Origin: Prevotellaceae bacterium
Lineage (GTDB): Bacteria > Bacteroidota > Bacteroidia > Bacteroidales > UBA932
Direction: 5' to 3'
Assembly (NCBI GenBank): GCA_031259935.1
Contig: JAIRKV010000154.1
Location: 1 to 7,436 of the forward strand
DNA length: 7,436 nt
Shown piece by piece: positions 1-5,825 of this stretch. The translations under genes were made by a program, and so were the position numbers. The notes beneath the pieces were generated by a model. That model was not told the origin of the DNA and ran no database searches. It saw only the letters and a program-made list of their open reading frames with translations. Position 1 is the stretch's first letter, and every line of letters begins with the position of its first letter.

Positions 1-144
1 GTAAATCTCATAAAACGCAATACCCGCCGATACGCCAAACGCCAAATATCATGGTTTGCCCGTTACAGTGATATTAAATGGTTTCATCCTGATGATTTTG
101 AACATATTGCAAAGCTATGCAGCCGCCCCTTTAAAAGAACATGA
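1..144 (+). CDS. miaA: tRNA dimethylallyltransferase MiaA, C-terminal end (5' truncated by window)
   Basis: The first 47 codons of the window are open in frame 1 and end in TGA at 142-144. The reading begins VNLIKRNTRRYAKRQ and continues through a WFARYSDIKWFHPDD stretch. The IKxxTRRYAKRQ-x-x-WF signature followed by WFHPDD is typical of the MiaA C-terminus. MiaA transfers a dimethylallyl group to N6 of A37 in tRNAs that read UNN codons. The P-loop and substrate-binding part lie upstream, outside the window. The gene converges on the manB-like gene, with about 400 bp of non-coding DNA between them. The final residues (CSRPFKRT) are basic and not diagnostic. Identification rests on this short conserved tail only, recalled from the family rather than searched. 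Confidence 0.85.
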   Translation, partial: VNLIKRNTRRYAKRQISWFARYSDIKWFHPDDFEHIAKLCSRPFKRT

Positions 145-174
145 AACGAATAAAATAATTGACGGTTGAAGAAG

Positions 175-182
175 TAAATTTG
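175..182 (+). promoter_or_regulatory. Possible -7 promoter box TAAATTTG
   Basis: TAAATTTG matches the Bacteroidota -7 consensus TAnnTTTG. It lies 30 bp after the miaA stop and 5 bp before the first of three phased palindromic boxes. No convincing -33 TTTG lies at the usual spacing, and no ORF follows, so this is weak. If active it would make a non-coding transcript or read into the inverted-repeat element. Confidence 0.25.
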
Positions 183-187
183 GAAAA

Positions 188-241
188 AAGAACATTCTTA
201 TCTTGAAAAAGAACATTCTTATCTTGAAAAAGAACGTTCTC
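188..241. repeat. Three palindromic 12-bp boxes in 21-bp tandem phase
   Basis: The boxes AAGAACATTCTT (188-199), AAGAACATTCTT (209-220) and AAGAACGTTCTC (230-241) are each near-palindromes. The core AGAACGTTCT of the third is a perfect 10-bp palindrome. Two full 21-bp units (190-210 and 211-231) are identical, and the third is diverged. A 21-bp spacing equals two turns of B-DNA, so all boxes face the same side of the helix. That is the geometry expected of cooperative operators, but it also arises by simple slippage duplication. No gene starts immediately downstream. Confidence 0.8.
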
Positions 242-282
242 TCTGGAAAAAAGAAACCGAACGGTAAATTTTGATGTCTTAT

Positions 283-323
283 TAGTTGCTCCTTAATAAG
301 TTGGTGAAATCATTTATTATAAA
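283..323 (+). repeat. Left arm of the long inverted repeat
   Basis: This 41-bp arm begins TAGTTGCTCCTTAATAAG and ends TTATTATAAA. Pairing with 507-546 gives 39 matching columns out of 41. With a one-base bulge the pairing extends outward by a further TTAT (279-282). Read outward (on the - strand) it contains AAGGAG, a Shine-Dalgarno-like sequence, with no start codon placed to use it. Confidence 0.9.
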
Positions 324-377
324 CATTTATAAATGCAAATGACATTTAATAATTTAAAGATTTTAAAATTTAAAGAA

Positions 378-407
378 CGTCATTGCTTCGCTTCGCTCGC
401 AATGACG
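378..407. repeat. GTCATTGC-type palindromic repeat (hairpin)
   Basis: CGTCATTGC (378-386) and GCAATGACG (399-407) are perfect 9-bp inverted arms around a 12-nt loop, TTCGCTTCGCTC. The reverse complement reads CGTCATTGCGAGCGAAGCG, a form I recognise as a dispersed repeat found in many bacterial genomes including Bacteroidota. It is flanked on the left by the AT tract TTTAAAATTTAA (362-373). A degenerate relative lies at 7247-7293. Confidence 0.75.
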
Positions 408-506
408 AACACAAAGAAGAAAAAACCTGTCTCTGTTTTGCCGACTTTTAACCTGTATGTACGTAAAACACGGTATTTTTATTCGACAATTTGCAGTTAT
501 AACTTT

Positions 507-546
507 TTTATAATAAATGATTTCACCACTTATTAAGGAGCGACTA
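507..546 (-). repeat. Right arm of the long inverted repeat, overlapping the manB-like stop codon
   Basis: This 40-bp arm is the reverse complement of 283-323. Its outermost three bases (CTA on +) are the TAG stop codon of the adjacent - strand gene, so the boundary of the repeat and the end of that gene coincide. Confidence 0.9.
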
Positions 547-1887
547 CATAAATTCTTTCAGTATTTCTTTTGTCTTACTTACTTTTTCGGCAAGTAATTC
601 TTCGGTTTTGGCTTCGGCAAGAAAACGTAAATACGGCTCGGTGTTGGATGGACGGATGTTAAACCACCAGTCGGGAAATTCAATTCTGTAACCATCGAAA
701 TCCATGATTTCAGTAGCATTTTCTGTTGAAATGAAATGTTTGCGCACAGCATCCATTGCTGTTTTTTTATCTTCAATTTTAAAATTTATTTCACCGGAAT
801 TTTTATACACCTGTATTTTTGAAATTAATTGACTTAACGAAATTCCTTTCTGTTTCATTTTTGCAATAACATCAAGAATTATCAGACAGGCCAGCATTCC
901 GCTGTCGGAGTAAAAAAAGTCTTTGAAATAAAAATGTCCTGCGAGTTCTCCGCCGAAAAGTCCGTCGATTTCGCGAAGTTTAGTTGCCGCATAAGCGCGT
1001 CCTACGCGCCATGTATGCATTTCTGCACCAAACTGTTGAAGATATTCGCCTACTGCTTTTGACGTGCGAATATCCTGCAAAACTTTCGCTTTTATATTTT
1101 TTCCTTCAAGAAAATAATGTCCAAGCACGGCTATCATTAAGTCGGGTGAAATAAATTGACCTTTTTCGTCGACAAACATCACACGGTCGGCATCTCCATC
1201 GAAGATAATTCCGACATCGCATTTATTGTTGAGTACCAGTTTTTTCAAATCGACAACATTTTCGGAAATAAGAGGATTGGCTTCGTGATTTGGAAATGTT
1301 CCATCCAGTTCGTCATAAATATAAATCGGCTGATCGCCAAGTAAATCTTTTATAAGCAGCGCCGCCATTCCGTTTGATATGTCGATTCCGATTTTCAGAT
1401 TATCAAAGTTTCCCTGATACTGTTTCAGAAAAGCAATATAATCATTTTTGGCGTTCAATGTTTTTATTTTGCCTTTGTTTGCAACCGGTACGGGAGTTTG
1501 TTCGGTTATAATTTTTTGCAATTCGCCAAGTCCCGTATCAAATCCTACGGGCAAAGCATTTTCGCGCGATACTTTCAATCCGTTGTATTCGCGACCGTTG
1601 TGCGATGCGGTGATTTGCACTGATGCTTTAAAATTGTATTTCGACGTGGCAAAATATACCATTGGCGTTGTTGCCAGTCCTATATCGAAAACATCGGCGC
1701 CGGCATCTGTTATGCCTTTGCACAGGTATTCAAAAATTTCGGGCGAAGATGTTCGCACATCTCTGCCAACCAGGATTTTGTTTGTTTTTAATAACTGCGG
1801 AAGATAAAATCCTGTTTTGTAAACGTCGTTTTTATTGAAATCGACATTATATATTCCGCGAATATCGTAAGCATGAAAAGCGCCCAT
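544..1887 (-). CDS. manB: Phosphomannomutase/phosphoglucomutase family protein
   Basis: This 447-residue protein belongs to the alpha-D-phosphohexomutase superfamily, which interconverts hexose 1- and 6-phosphates through a phosphoserine. It probably acts in the cytosol to supply mannose-1-P or glucose-1-P for nucleotide sugars and surface glycans. All four domain signatures are present and in order. These are the catalytic loop TASHN (93-97, Ser95), the Mg-binding loop DGDADR (230-235), the sugar-binding loop GGELAGH (312-318) and the phosphate-binding loop RPSNTEP (412-418). The N-terminal YDIRG (8-11) is also typical. Length is near the usual 450-460. The start is ATG, 17 bp after the def stop, so it is probably the last gene of the operon. 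Substrate preference (mannose, glucose or glucosamine) cannot be read from the sequence, so the symbol is provisional. The TAG stop lies in the arm of the inverted-repeat element, so the last few residues may not be ancestral. Confidence 0.93.
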   Translation of the reverse strand: MGAFHAYDIRGIYNVDFNKNDVYKTGFYLPQLLKTNKILVGRDVRTSSPEIFEYLCKGITDAGADVFDIGLATTPMVYFATSKYNFKASVQITASHNGREYNGLKVSRENALPVGFDTGLGELQKIITEQTPVPVANKGKIKTLNAKNDYIAFLKQYQGNFDNLKIGIDISNGMAALLIKDLLGDQPIYIYDELDGTFPNHEANPLISENVVDLKKLVLNNKCDVGIIFDGDADRVMFVDEKGQFISPDLMIAVLGHYFLEGKNIKAKVLQDIRTSKAVGEYLQQFGAEMHTWRVGRAYAATKLREIDGLFGGELAGHFYFKDFFYSDSGMLACLIILDVIAKMKQKGISLSQLISKIQVYKNSGEINFKIEDKKTAMDAVRKHFISTENATEIMDFDGYRIEFPDWWFNIRPSNTEPYLRFLAEAKTEELLAEKVSKTKEILKEFM

Positions 1888-1904
1888 AAAAATAATATTT
1901 TAGT

Positions 1905-2453
1905 TTATAATTTAGTTTTGTATGATGCTGAAAAATCGCCTTTTGTAATACGTTTAAGTTTTGATGCTATAAGTTTCCGGCGTATTGGCGATAATCGTTC
2001 CACGAAAAGTTTTCCTTCCAAATGGTCGTATTCATGCTGAATTATTCGTGCAACAATTCCATCAAACCATTCATCGTGTTTTTCAAAATTTTCATCAAAA
2101 TATTGAACTCTTACGCGTGATTCGCGATAAACGTCTTCGTGAAGTTTGGGAAAACTCAAACATCCTTCGTTGTAACGTACTTTTTCGCCTGCACGTTCCG
2201 GTATGACAGGGTTGATAAAAACTTTTTTATAATTTTCAAGTTCGGGTTTATCGCCGGCAAATATGCTTGCATCAAGCACAAATATGCGAATTGATTTTCC
2301 TACTTGAGGCGCAGCCAAGCCTATTCCTTCGCTGTGAGCCATTGTTTCGAACATATCTGCAATAAATGTTTGCAGGTCGGGATATGTGCGGTCTATTTCT
2401 TCTGTTTCTTTTTTCAATACGGACGAGCCGTACACATAAATTGGCAATATCAT
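1905..2453 (-). CDS. def: Peptide deformylase
   Basis: This 182-residue enzyme removes the formyl group from the N-terminal methionine of new proteins. All three deformylase motifs are present. Motif I is GIGLAAPQ (43-50), motif II is EGCLS (96-100) with metal ligand Cys98, and motif III is QHEYDH (139-144) with metal ligands His140 and His144 and catalytic Glu141. Motif II in the EGCLS form and the short C-terminal tail are consistent with the bacterial housekeeping type. The ATG start gives the usual beginning, MILPIYVYGSSVL. It lies 34 bp after the ruvX stop and 17 bp before the manB-like gene, all on one strand. A def-ruvX pairing is familiar in Bacteroidota. No promoter of its own is evident in the 34-bp gap. 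Confidence 0.97.
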   Translation of the reverse strand: MILPIYVYGSSVLKKETEEIDRTYPDLQTFIADMFETMAHSEGIGLAAPQVGKSIRIFVLDASIFAGDKPELENYKKVFINPVIPERAGEKVRYNEGCLSFPKLHEDVYRESRVRVQYFDENFEKHDEWFDGIVARIIQHEYDHLEGKLFVERLSPIRRKLIASKLKRITKGDFSASYKTKL

Positions 2454-2487
2454 AAATCTGATTTATACGTTAATATGTTTTTATATT

Positions 2488-2922
2488 CTATTCTATTCTG
2501 TTCTTTTCATTTTGTCTCTGTTCCAAATACGACTGTAAAATTATTACGGCGCTTATTTTATCAATCATAGATTTATCGCGTCTGTCTGATTTTTTCAAAC
2601 CTCCATCTATCATTGTGCGAAATGCAATTTTAGATGTAAAGCGTTCGTCGATTTTTACAACGGAAATGTTTGGAAATGCTTTGCCGAGATGCTTTATGAA
2701 TGCTTCTACATATTTTGTTGCATCGGTAGGTTTATTGTGCAAATCTTTTGGAAAACCTACGACAAACAATTCAACCGTTTCGCATTTAATATAGTCTGAA
2801 ATGTATTTAATAACATCTTTCGAATGTATTGTATCCAGCGCTGTTGCAATTATCTGTAAATTGTCGGTTACCGCAAGTCCAACGCGTTTCTGTCCGTAAT
2901 CTATTGCTAAAATTCGTGCCAA
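2488..2922 (-). CDS. ruvX: Putative pre-16S rRNA nuclease / Holliday junction resolvase-like protein (YqgF family), TTG start
   Basis: This 144-residue RNase H-fold protein matches the YqgF/RuvX family. That family is implicated in maturation of the 16S rRNA 5' end and was earlier predicted to resolve Holliday junctions. Visible signatures are IDYGQKRVG (7-15) with the first catalytic Asp8, VVGFPKDLH (54-62), IDERFTS (91-97) and the final acidic site DKISAVIIL (121-129). Length is typical. The start codon is TTG (CAA at 2920-2922 on +). There is no ATG in the N-terminal part, and an in-frame TAA lies four codons upstream. The conserved DYG must be near residue 8, so TTG, or less likely the adjacent ATT or ATA, is the start. 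The TTG is also the end of a TAATTTTG sequence resembling a -7 promoter box. The gene is 22 bp from the antiporter stop. Confidence 0.95.
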   Translation of the reverse strand: MARILAIDYGQKRVGLAVTDNLQIIATALDTIHSKDVIKYISDYIKCETVELFVVGFPKDLHNKPTDATKYVEAFIKHLGKAFPNISVVKIDERFTSKIAFRTMIDGGLKKSDRRDKSMIDKISAVIILQSYLEQRQNEKNRIE

Positions 2923-2944
2923 AATTATTGTTTATTTTTTAATT

Positions 2945-4177
2945 TCATGATTTAATTTTCTGTTTTTTATCAAATTTTTCTTTTTGCCTTTTTATGTTTG
3001 CGGCTAAAAATGAACAAAGCAAAATACTTATGAATACAATACAATAAACAATTCCTTGAATTTCATCTCCGTTGGCTAATCCATACTGCAAAGGCAGCGA
3101 TGCCATAACCGCAGCAACAAGTCCTTTCGGCGCCATTATTGAAATTATTTCACGCTCGAAAACAGGCGTTTTTTTTGAAATAATGAACTTTGTCATAAAC
3201 TGTCGACCTGTAAATATAAGTACAGAAACAATCGTACTCACTATAAATAAATTCATATCGCTGAATTTCAAACTTATTCCTACATAAACAAAGAAATATG
3301 TCTGCAATACAAAACCTATTTCCGAAAAAAATGTACGATGGTTTTCATTAAGAATTAATTTTTCGCCCGATGTAATTTTTTTTAAAATTTTGTTTCCCGA
3401 AAAATAATTTATGTTTCCCAAGGTAATTCCATATACAAGAACTGCCGTACCTCCGTTTAAATTCAACTGGTCGCAAACGCCGTAAATAATAAATGCCAGC
3501 GCAAACGATGCAAACATCATATTTTTTGCAGCTTTTAAAATACGATGTTGAAAAACAGCCCACGCAATGCCGAGTATTATACCGAATATTGAATCGGCAA
3601 CAAAAGAAACAGTCATGTTTATTATTATTTTCACAATACTCATTTCGCCCGACTGCATGTTTTCAAATATTGCCAGACTTATAATTAACGACAATACGCT
3701 GCTGAACGCCGATTCGAGCGACAGGATTGTTTTAGGCTTTTCGCGCAGTTTCAGTTGCTTTATAATTGGAATAACTATGGCAACTGCCGTGCCGCCTGTA
3801 ACCGAACCAATATAAATACAGTTCATAATATCCAAATCGGTAAGAAAAAAAATAACCGACGACGAAATCACGAGCGTTTTTATAAAACACATCACCGTAA
3901 GCGCCGTAGCTCTTCCTATTGATTTTTTAATGTCGTAAATATTGAGTTCCGTACCGCTGTCAAATAAAATCACAATAAATGTAATTGTCGTAAAAACATT
4001 TCCGAAATATCCCAAAAACTTCGGATCTACCCAGTTCATCATCATTGGACCGATAAAAATTCCTATACATATAAGAAATATGACGCTGGGAATTTTGGTG
4101 CGCTCAAACAGTGCATTGAATATATGCGACAAAAAAATCAAACAACCTAATGCTATTATAGCCGTTGATACTGACAT
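2945..4177 (-). CDS. Cation:proton antiporter, CPA1-like, lacking the usual acidic residue in the ESxxND-type motif
   Basis: This 410-residue polytopic inner-membrane protein has about 12 hydrophobic segments and a basic tail (IKRQKEKFDKKQKIKS). Family signatures are LFDSGTEL (71-78), GGTAVAIVIP (128-137), ESAFSS (155-160), GGTAVLVYGITLGN (242-255) and MAPKGLVAAV (348-357). These match the fold of NhaP/KefB-type Na+(K+)/H+ exchangers, which move a cation against protons. In typical members the ES motif continues with an acidic residue (ESxxND); here the two positions are Ser159-Ser160, so transport may be altered. I chose the ATG at 4177. A longer frame would start at TTG 4231, but the TATCTTTG promoter (4198-4205) lies inside that extension. 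The protein heads a four-gene - strand run and is not an obvious partner of the housekeeping genes after it. Ion specificity is unknown. Confidence 0.85.
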   Translation of the reverse strand: MSVSTAIIALGCLIFLSHIFNALFERTKIPSVIFLICIGIFIGPMMMNWVDPKFLGYFGNVFTTITFIVILFDSGTELNIYDIKKSIGRATALTVMCFIKTLVISSSVIFFLTDLDIMNCIYIGSVTGGTAVAIVIPIIKQLKLREKPKTILSLESAFSSVLSLIISLAIFENMQSGEMSIVKIIINMTVSFVADSIFGIILGIAWAVFQHRILKAAKNMMFASFALAFIIYGVCDQLNLNGGTAVLVYGITLGNINYFSGNKILKKITSGEKLILNENHRTFFSEIGFVLQTYFFVYVGISLKFSDMNLFIVSTIVSVLIFTGRQFMTKFIISKKTPVFEREIISIMAPKGLVAAVMASLPLQYGLANGDEIQGIVYCIVFISILLCSFLAANIKRQKEKFDKKQKIKS

Positions 4178-4197
4178 ATATTTGGTTTTTTCAATAG

Positions 4198-4232
4198 CAA
4201 AGATAGGTAAAATAATTGTAACCGTAAGCAAA
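4198..4232 (-). promoter_or_regulatory. Promoter of the antiporter-ruvX-def-manB run
   Basis: On the - strand TATCTTTG (4198-4205) matches the Bacteroidota -7 consensus TAnnTTTG. A TTTG (4229-4232) lies 23 bp upstream, slightly longer than the usual 19-21. The box ends 20 bp before the ATG at 4177. No other good promoter is seen in the gaps between the four genes, which supports one transcript. Confidence 0.6.
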
Positions 4233-4329
4233 CGGGCTAATGTTTTATCATTTTTTATAAATTTGCAGGGTGTAAAATTTAATTATAAAAAAAACAGTCA
4301 TAATAAAATTTAAAAATTAAAATATTTTC

Positions 4330-4358
4330 ACAGTAAATATGCTGTAATAATTTACTGT
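4330..4358. promoter_or_regulatory. 9-bp inverted repeat upstream of hutI (operator candidate)
   Basis: ACAGTAAAT (4330-4338) and ATTTACTGT (4350-4358) are perfect inverted arms separated by 11 bp. The site ends 28 bp before the hutI -7 box, so it abuts or overlaps the -33 region. That fits a dimeric regulator. It is AT-rich DNA, so chance is possible, but the arms contain G and C and pair without mismatch. It could serve hutI alone or both divergent promoters. Confidence 0.45.
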
Positions 4359-4386
4359 TTAAAACTCTCTGTTGCCAATAATTTCA

Positions 4387-4394
4387 TAAATTTG
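4387..4394 (+). promoter_or_regulatory. -7 promoter box of hutI
   Basis: TAAATTTG matches TAnnTTTG exactly and ends 25 bp before the hutI ATG. No clean TTTG is present 19-23 bp upstream, so the -33 element is weak. That, with the adjacent inverted repeat, is compatible with regulated rather than constitutive expression. Confidence 0.6.
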
Positions 4395-4419
4395 CATTCA
4401 AATTATATAAAACAGAAAT

Positions 4420-5679
4420 ATGCTATTGATTAAAAACATAAAGAAACTTGTACAGGTCGAAGAAAATCCATGCCGCTGGATTGCAGGAAAAAACATGGCT
4501 CAACTGAATTGTATCGACAATGCTTTTTTGCTTGTTGATGATGGTAAAATAGTTGATTTTGGCAAAAGTAAGGATTTGAATATCAAAACTGTCGATGTCG
4601 ACAAAATAACCGTAGTCGATGCTGTCGAACGAATGGTATTTCCTTCATTTTGCGATTCGCATACACATTTGGTTTATGCCGGAAGTCGCGAAATAGAATA
4701 CATCGACAAAATTCGCGGACTTTCGTACGCCGAAATTGCCAAACGCGGAGGCGGAATATTAAATTCTGCAAAACTTTTACACAACACAGACGAAGATGAA
4801 CTTTTAGAGCAATCGCTGAAAAGAATCAATGAAATTGCAAGTTACGGAACAGGCGCTGTTGAAATAAAAAGCGGTTACGGGCTTTCGACCGAAGATGAAA
4901 TCAAAATGCTGAAAGTAATTAAACGTCTGCAAAAAATGACTTCGCTTACAATAAAATCAACCTTTCTGGGAGCGCACGCTGTTCCTCAACAGTATATTGG
5001 CAAACGTGAAAAATATATAGATTTGATAATTAATGAAATGATACCTCAAATTGCCGATGAAAAATTAGCCGATTTTATTGATGTATTTTGTGATAAAGGA
5101 TTTTTTACGGTAGAAGAAACCAAAAAAATATTAATTGCAGGCGCAAAATACGGATTACAGGCAAAAATTCACGCAAATGAACTTGCAGCATCAGGCGGAA
5201 TACAAATTGGAGTTGAATGTGGAGCATTGTCGGTTGACCATCTTGAATGTACAGGCGACGATGAAATAAATTGCCTGCTTGGCAGCAAAACCATGCCGAC
5301 TTTACTTCCCGGAGCCGCTTTCTTTTTAGGAATGAATTATCCGCCGGCACGAAAAATGATTGAAGCAGGTTTGCCTGTTGCACTTGCATCCGACTATAAT
5401 CCGGGTTCGTCGCCGTCGGGTGATATGAAATTTATATTATCGCTGGCATGCATAAAATTGAAAATGCTGCCCGAAGAAGCCATAAACGCAACGACAATAA
5501 ATTCGGCATACGCAATGAACCTATCGGAAACACACGGAAACATTGCACGTGGAAAAACGGCAAACATATTTATAACAAAACCAGTTCCGACTTGCGAATT
5601 TCTTCCTTACGCATACACAACAAAACTTGTTGATACCGTAATATTAAATGGAGAAATAATAAAATTTACGGTCGATTAA
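4420..5679 (+). CDS. hutI: Imidazolonepropionase
   Basis: This 419-residue cytosolic metal-dependent amidohydrolase hydrolyses 4-imidazolone-5-propionate to N-formimino-L-glutamate, the third step of histidine degradation. The TIM-barrel metal and substrate residues are in place. They are HTHLVYAG (81-88, ligands His81 and His83), KSGYGL (150-155), GAHAVP (184-189), HANELAA (251-257, ligand His251), SVDHLE (271-276) and ASDYNPGSSPSG (323-334, with Asp325). The DYNPGSSPSG block and KSGYGL are particularly characteristic of HutI among amidohydrolases. Length is close to the family norm. The ATG at 4420 has only a weak ribosome binding site, as is usual in this phylum. None of the other hut genes (hutH, hutU, ftcD or hutG) is in the window, so it is a single-gene unit with a separate promoter. 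Confidence 0.96.
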   Translation: MLLIKNIKKLVQVEENPCRWIAGKNMAQLNCIDNAFLLVDDGKIVDFGKSKDLNIKTVDVDKITVVDAVERMVFPSFCDSHTHLVYAGSREIEYIDKIRGLSYAEIAKRGGGILNSAKLLHNTDEDELLEQSLKRINEIASYGTGAVEIKSGYGLSTEDEIKMLKVIKRLQKMTSLTIKSTFLGAHAVPQQYIGKREKYIDLIINEMIPQIADEKLADFIDVFCDKGFFTVEETKKILIAGAKYGLQAKIHANELAASGGIQIGVECGALSVDHLECTGDDEINCLLGSKTMPTLLPGAAFFLGMNYPPARKMIEAGLPVALASDYNPGSSPSGDMKFILSLACIKLKMLPEEAINATTINSAYAMNLSETHGNIARGKTANIFITKPVPTCEFLPYAYTTKLVDTVILNGEIIKFTVD

Positions 5680-5745
5680 TATAAAAATCATGACAACAAA
5701 GCAGCCGAAGCAAAACGAAGTTAATCCGGATACAATTTTCATCCG

Positions 5746-5779
5746 TTTGTGTGCAATCGAAGATTTTATACTATCTTTG
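5746..5779 (+). promoter_or_regulatory. Promoter of the acyltransferase-like gene
   Basis: TTTG (5746-5749), a 22-bp spacer and TATCTTTG (5772-5779) form a Bacteroidota-type promoter. The -7 box is the same octamer as the one before the antiporter. It lies 46 bp upstream of the ATG at 5826 and inside the alternative longer reading frame that begins with GTG at 5751. This argues that the longer start is not used. Confidence 0.65.
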
Positions 5780-5825
5780 CGACTGTTTTCAATCAGTTTG
5801 GTATAACCTTTTTATAATATTACAA

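Larger units (their letters stand above)
283..546. mobile_element. 264-bp non-coding element with about 40-bp terminal inverted repeats (MITE-like candidate)
   Basis: The outer 41 bp on the left (283-323) and 40 bp on the right (507-546) are reverse complements of each other. They differ by one mismatch and one single-base gap. Both begin TAGT(T/C)GCTCCTTAATAAG when read inward. The 183-bp interior is AT-rich, has no credible gene, and contains the palindrome CATTTATAAATG (324-335) and a GTCATTGC-type hairpin (378-407). Size, long terminal repeats, absence of coding capacity and position between two converging genes fit a miniature inverted-repeat transposable element. No clear target-site duplication is visible. 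It could instead be a structured RNA or a bidirectional terminator. The inverted repeat is seen directly; mobility is inferred. Confidence 0.55.

Noticed and set aside
141..158. ATG overlapping the miaA stop
   Set aside because: It gives only MKRIK before a stop.
188..241. CRISPR array
   Set aside because: The units are 21 bp and directly adjacent, with no unique spacers and no cas genes.
178..267. Open frame reading KEHSYLE heptads across the 21-bp repeats
   Set aside because: It looks coiled-coil-like because 21 bp is seven codons, but it has no ATG, GTG or TTG start in frame and a stop at 175-177. The palindromic symmetry explains the pattern better.
333..536. 67-residue open frame inside the inverted-repeat element
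   Set aside because: It translates a palindromic repeat (RHCFASLAMT) and AT-rich filler, and its end runs into the repeat arm. There is no promoter or family resemblance.
2485..2499. ATTCT tandem triplication
   Set aside because: It lies across the ruvX 3' end and its stop codon. Three copies of a 5-mer in AT-rich DNA is unremarkable.
4178..4231. N-terminal extension of the antiporter from TTG at 4231
   Set aside because: The TATCTTTG promoter lies inside it, and the ATG at 4177 begins directly before the first hydrophobic segment.
4258..4265. Second TAAATTTG box on + upstream of hutI
   Set aside because: It is about 155 bp from the ATG with no -33 match. In this AT-rich region a chance match is likely.
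5727..5745. CGGAT/ATCCG hairpin as a hutI terminator
   Set aside because: It has only a 5-bp stem with a 9-nt loop and no T-run. It lies immediately upstream of the next promoter.
5690..5806. 38-residue open frame between hutI and the acyltransferase
   Set aside because: It starts at ATG 5690 but covers the downstream promoter and shows no recognisable motif.
5751..5825. N-terminal extension of the acyltransferase from GTG at 5751
   Set aside because: It contains the promoter box TATCTTTG. The family signature RxxALDxFRG begins right after the ATG at 5826.
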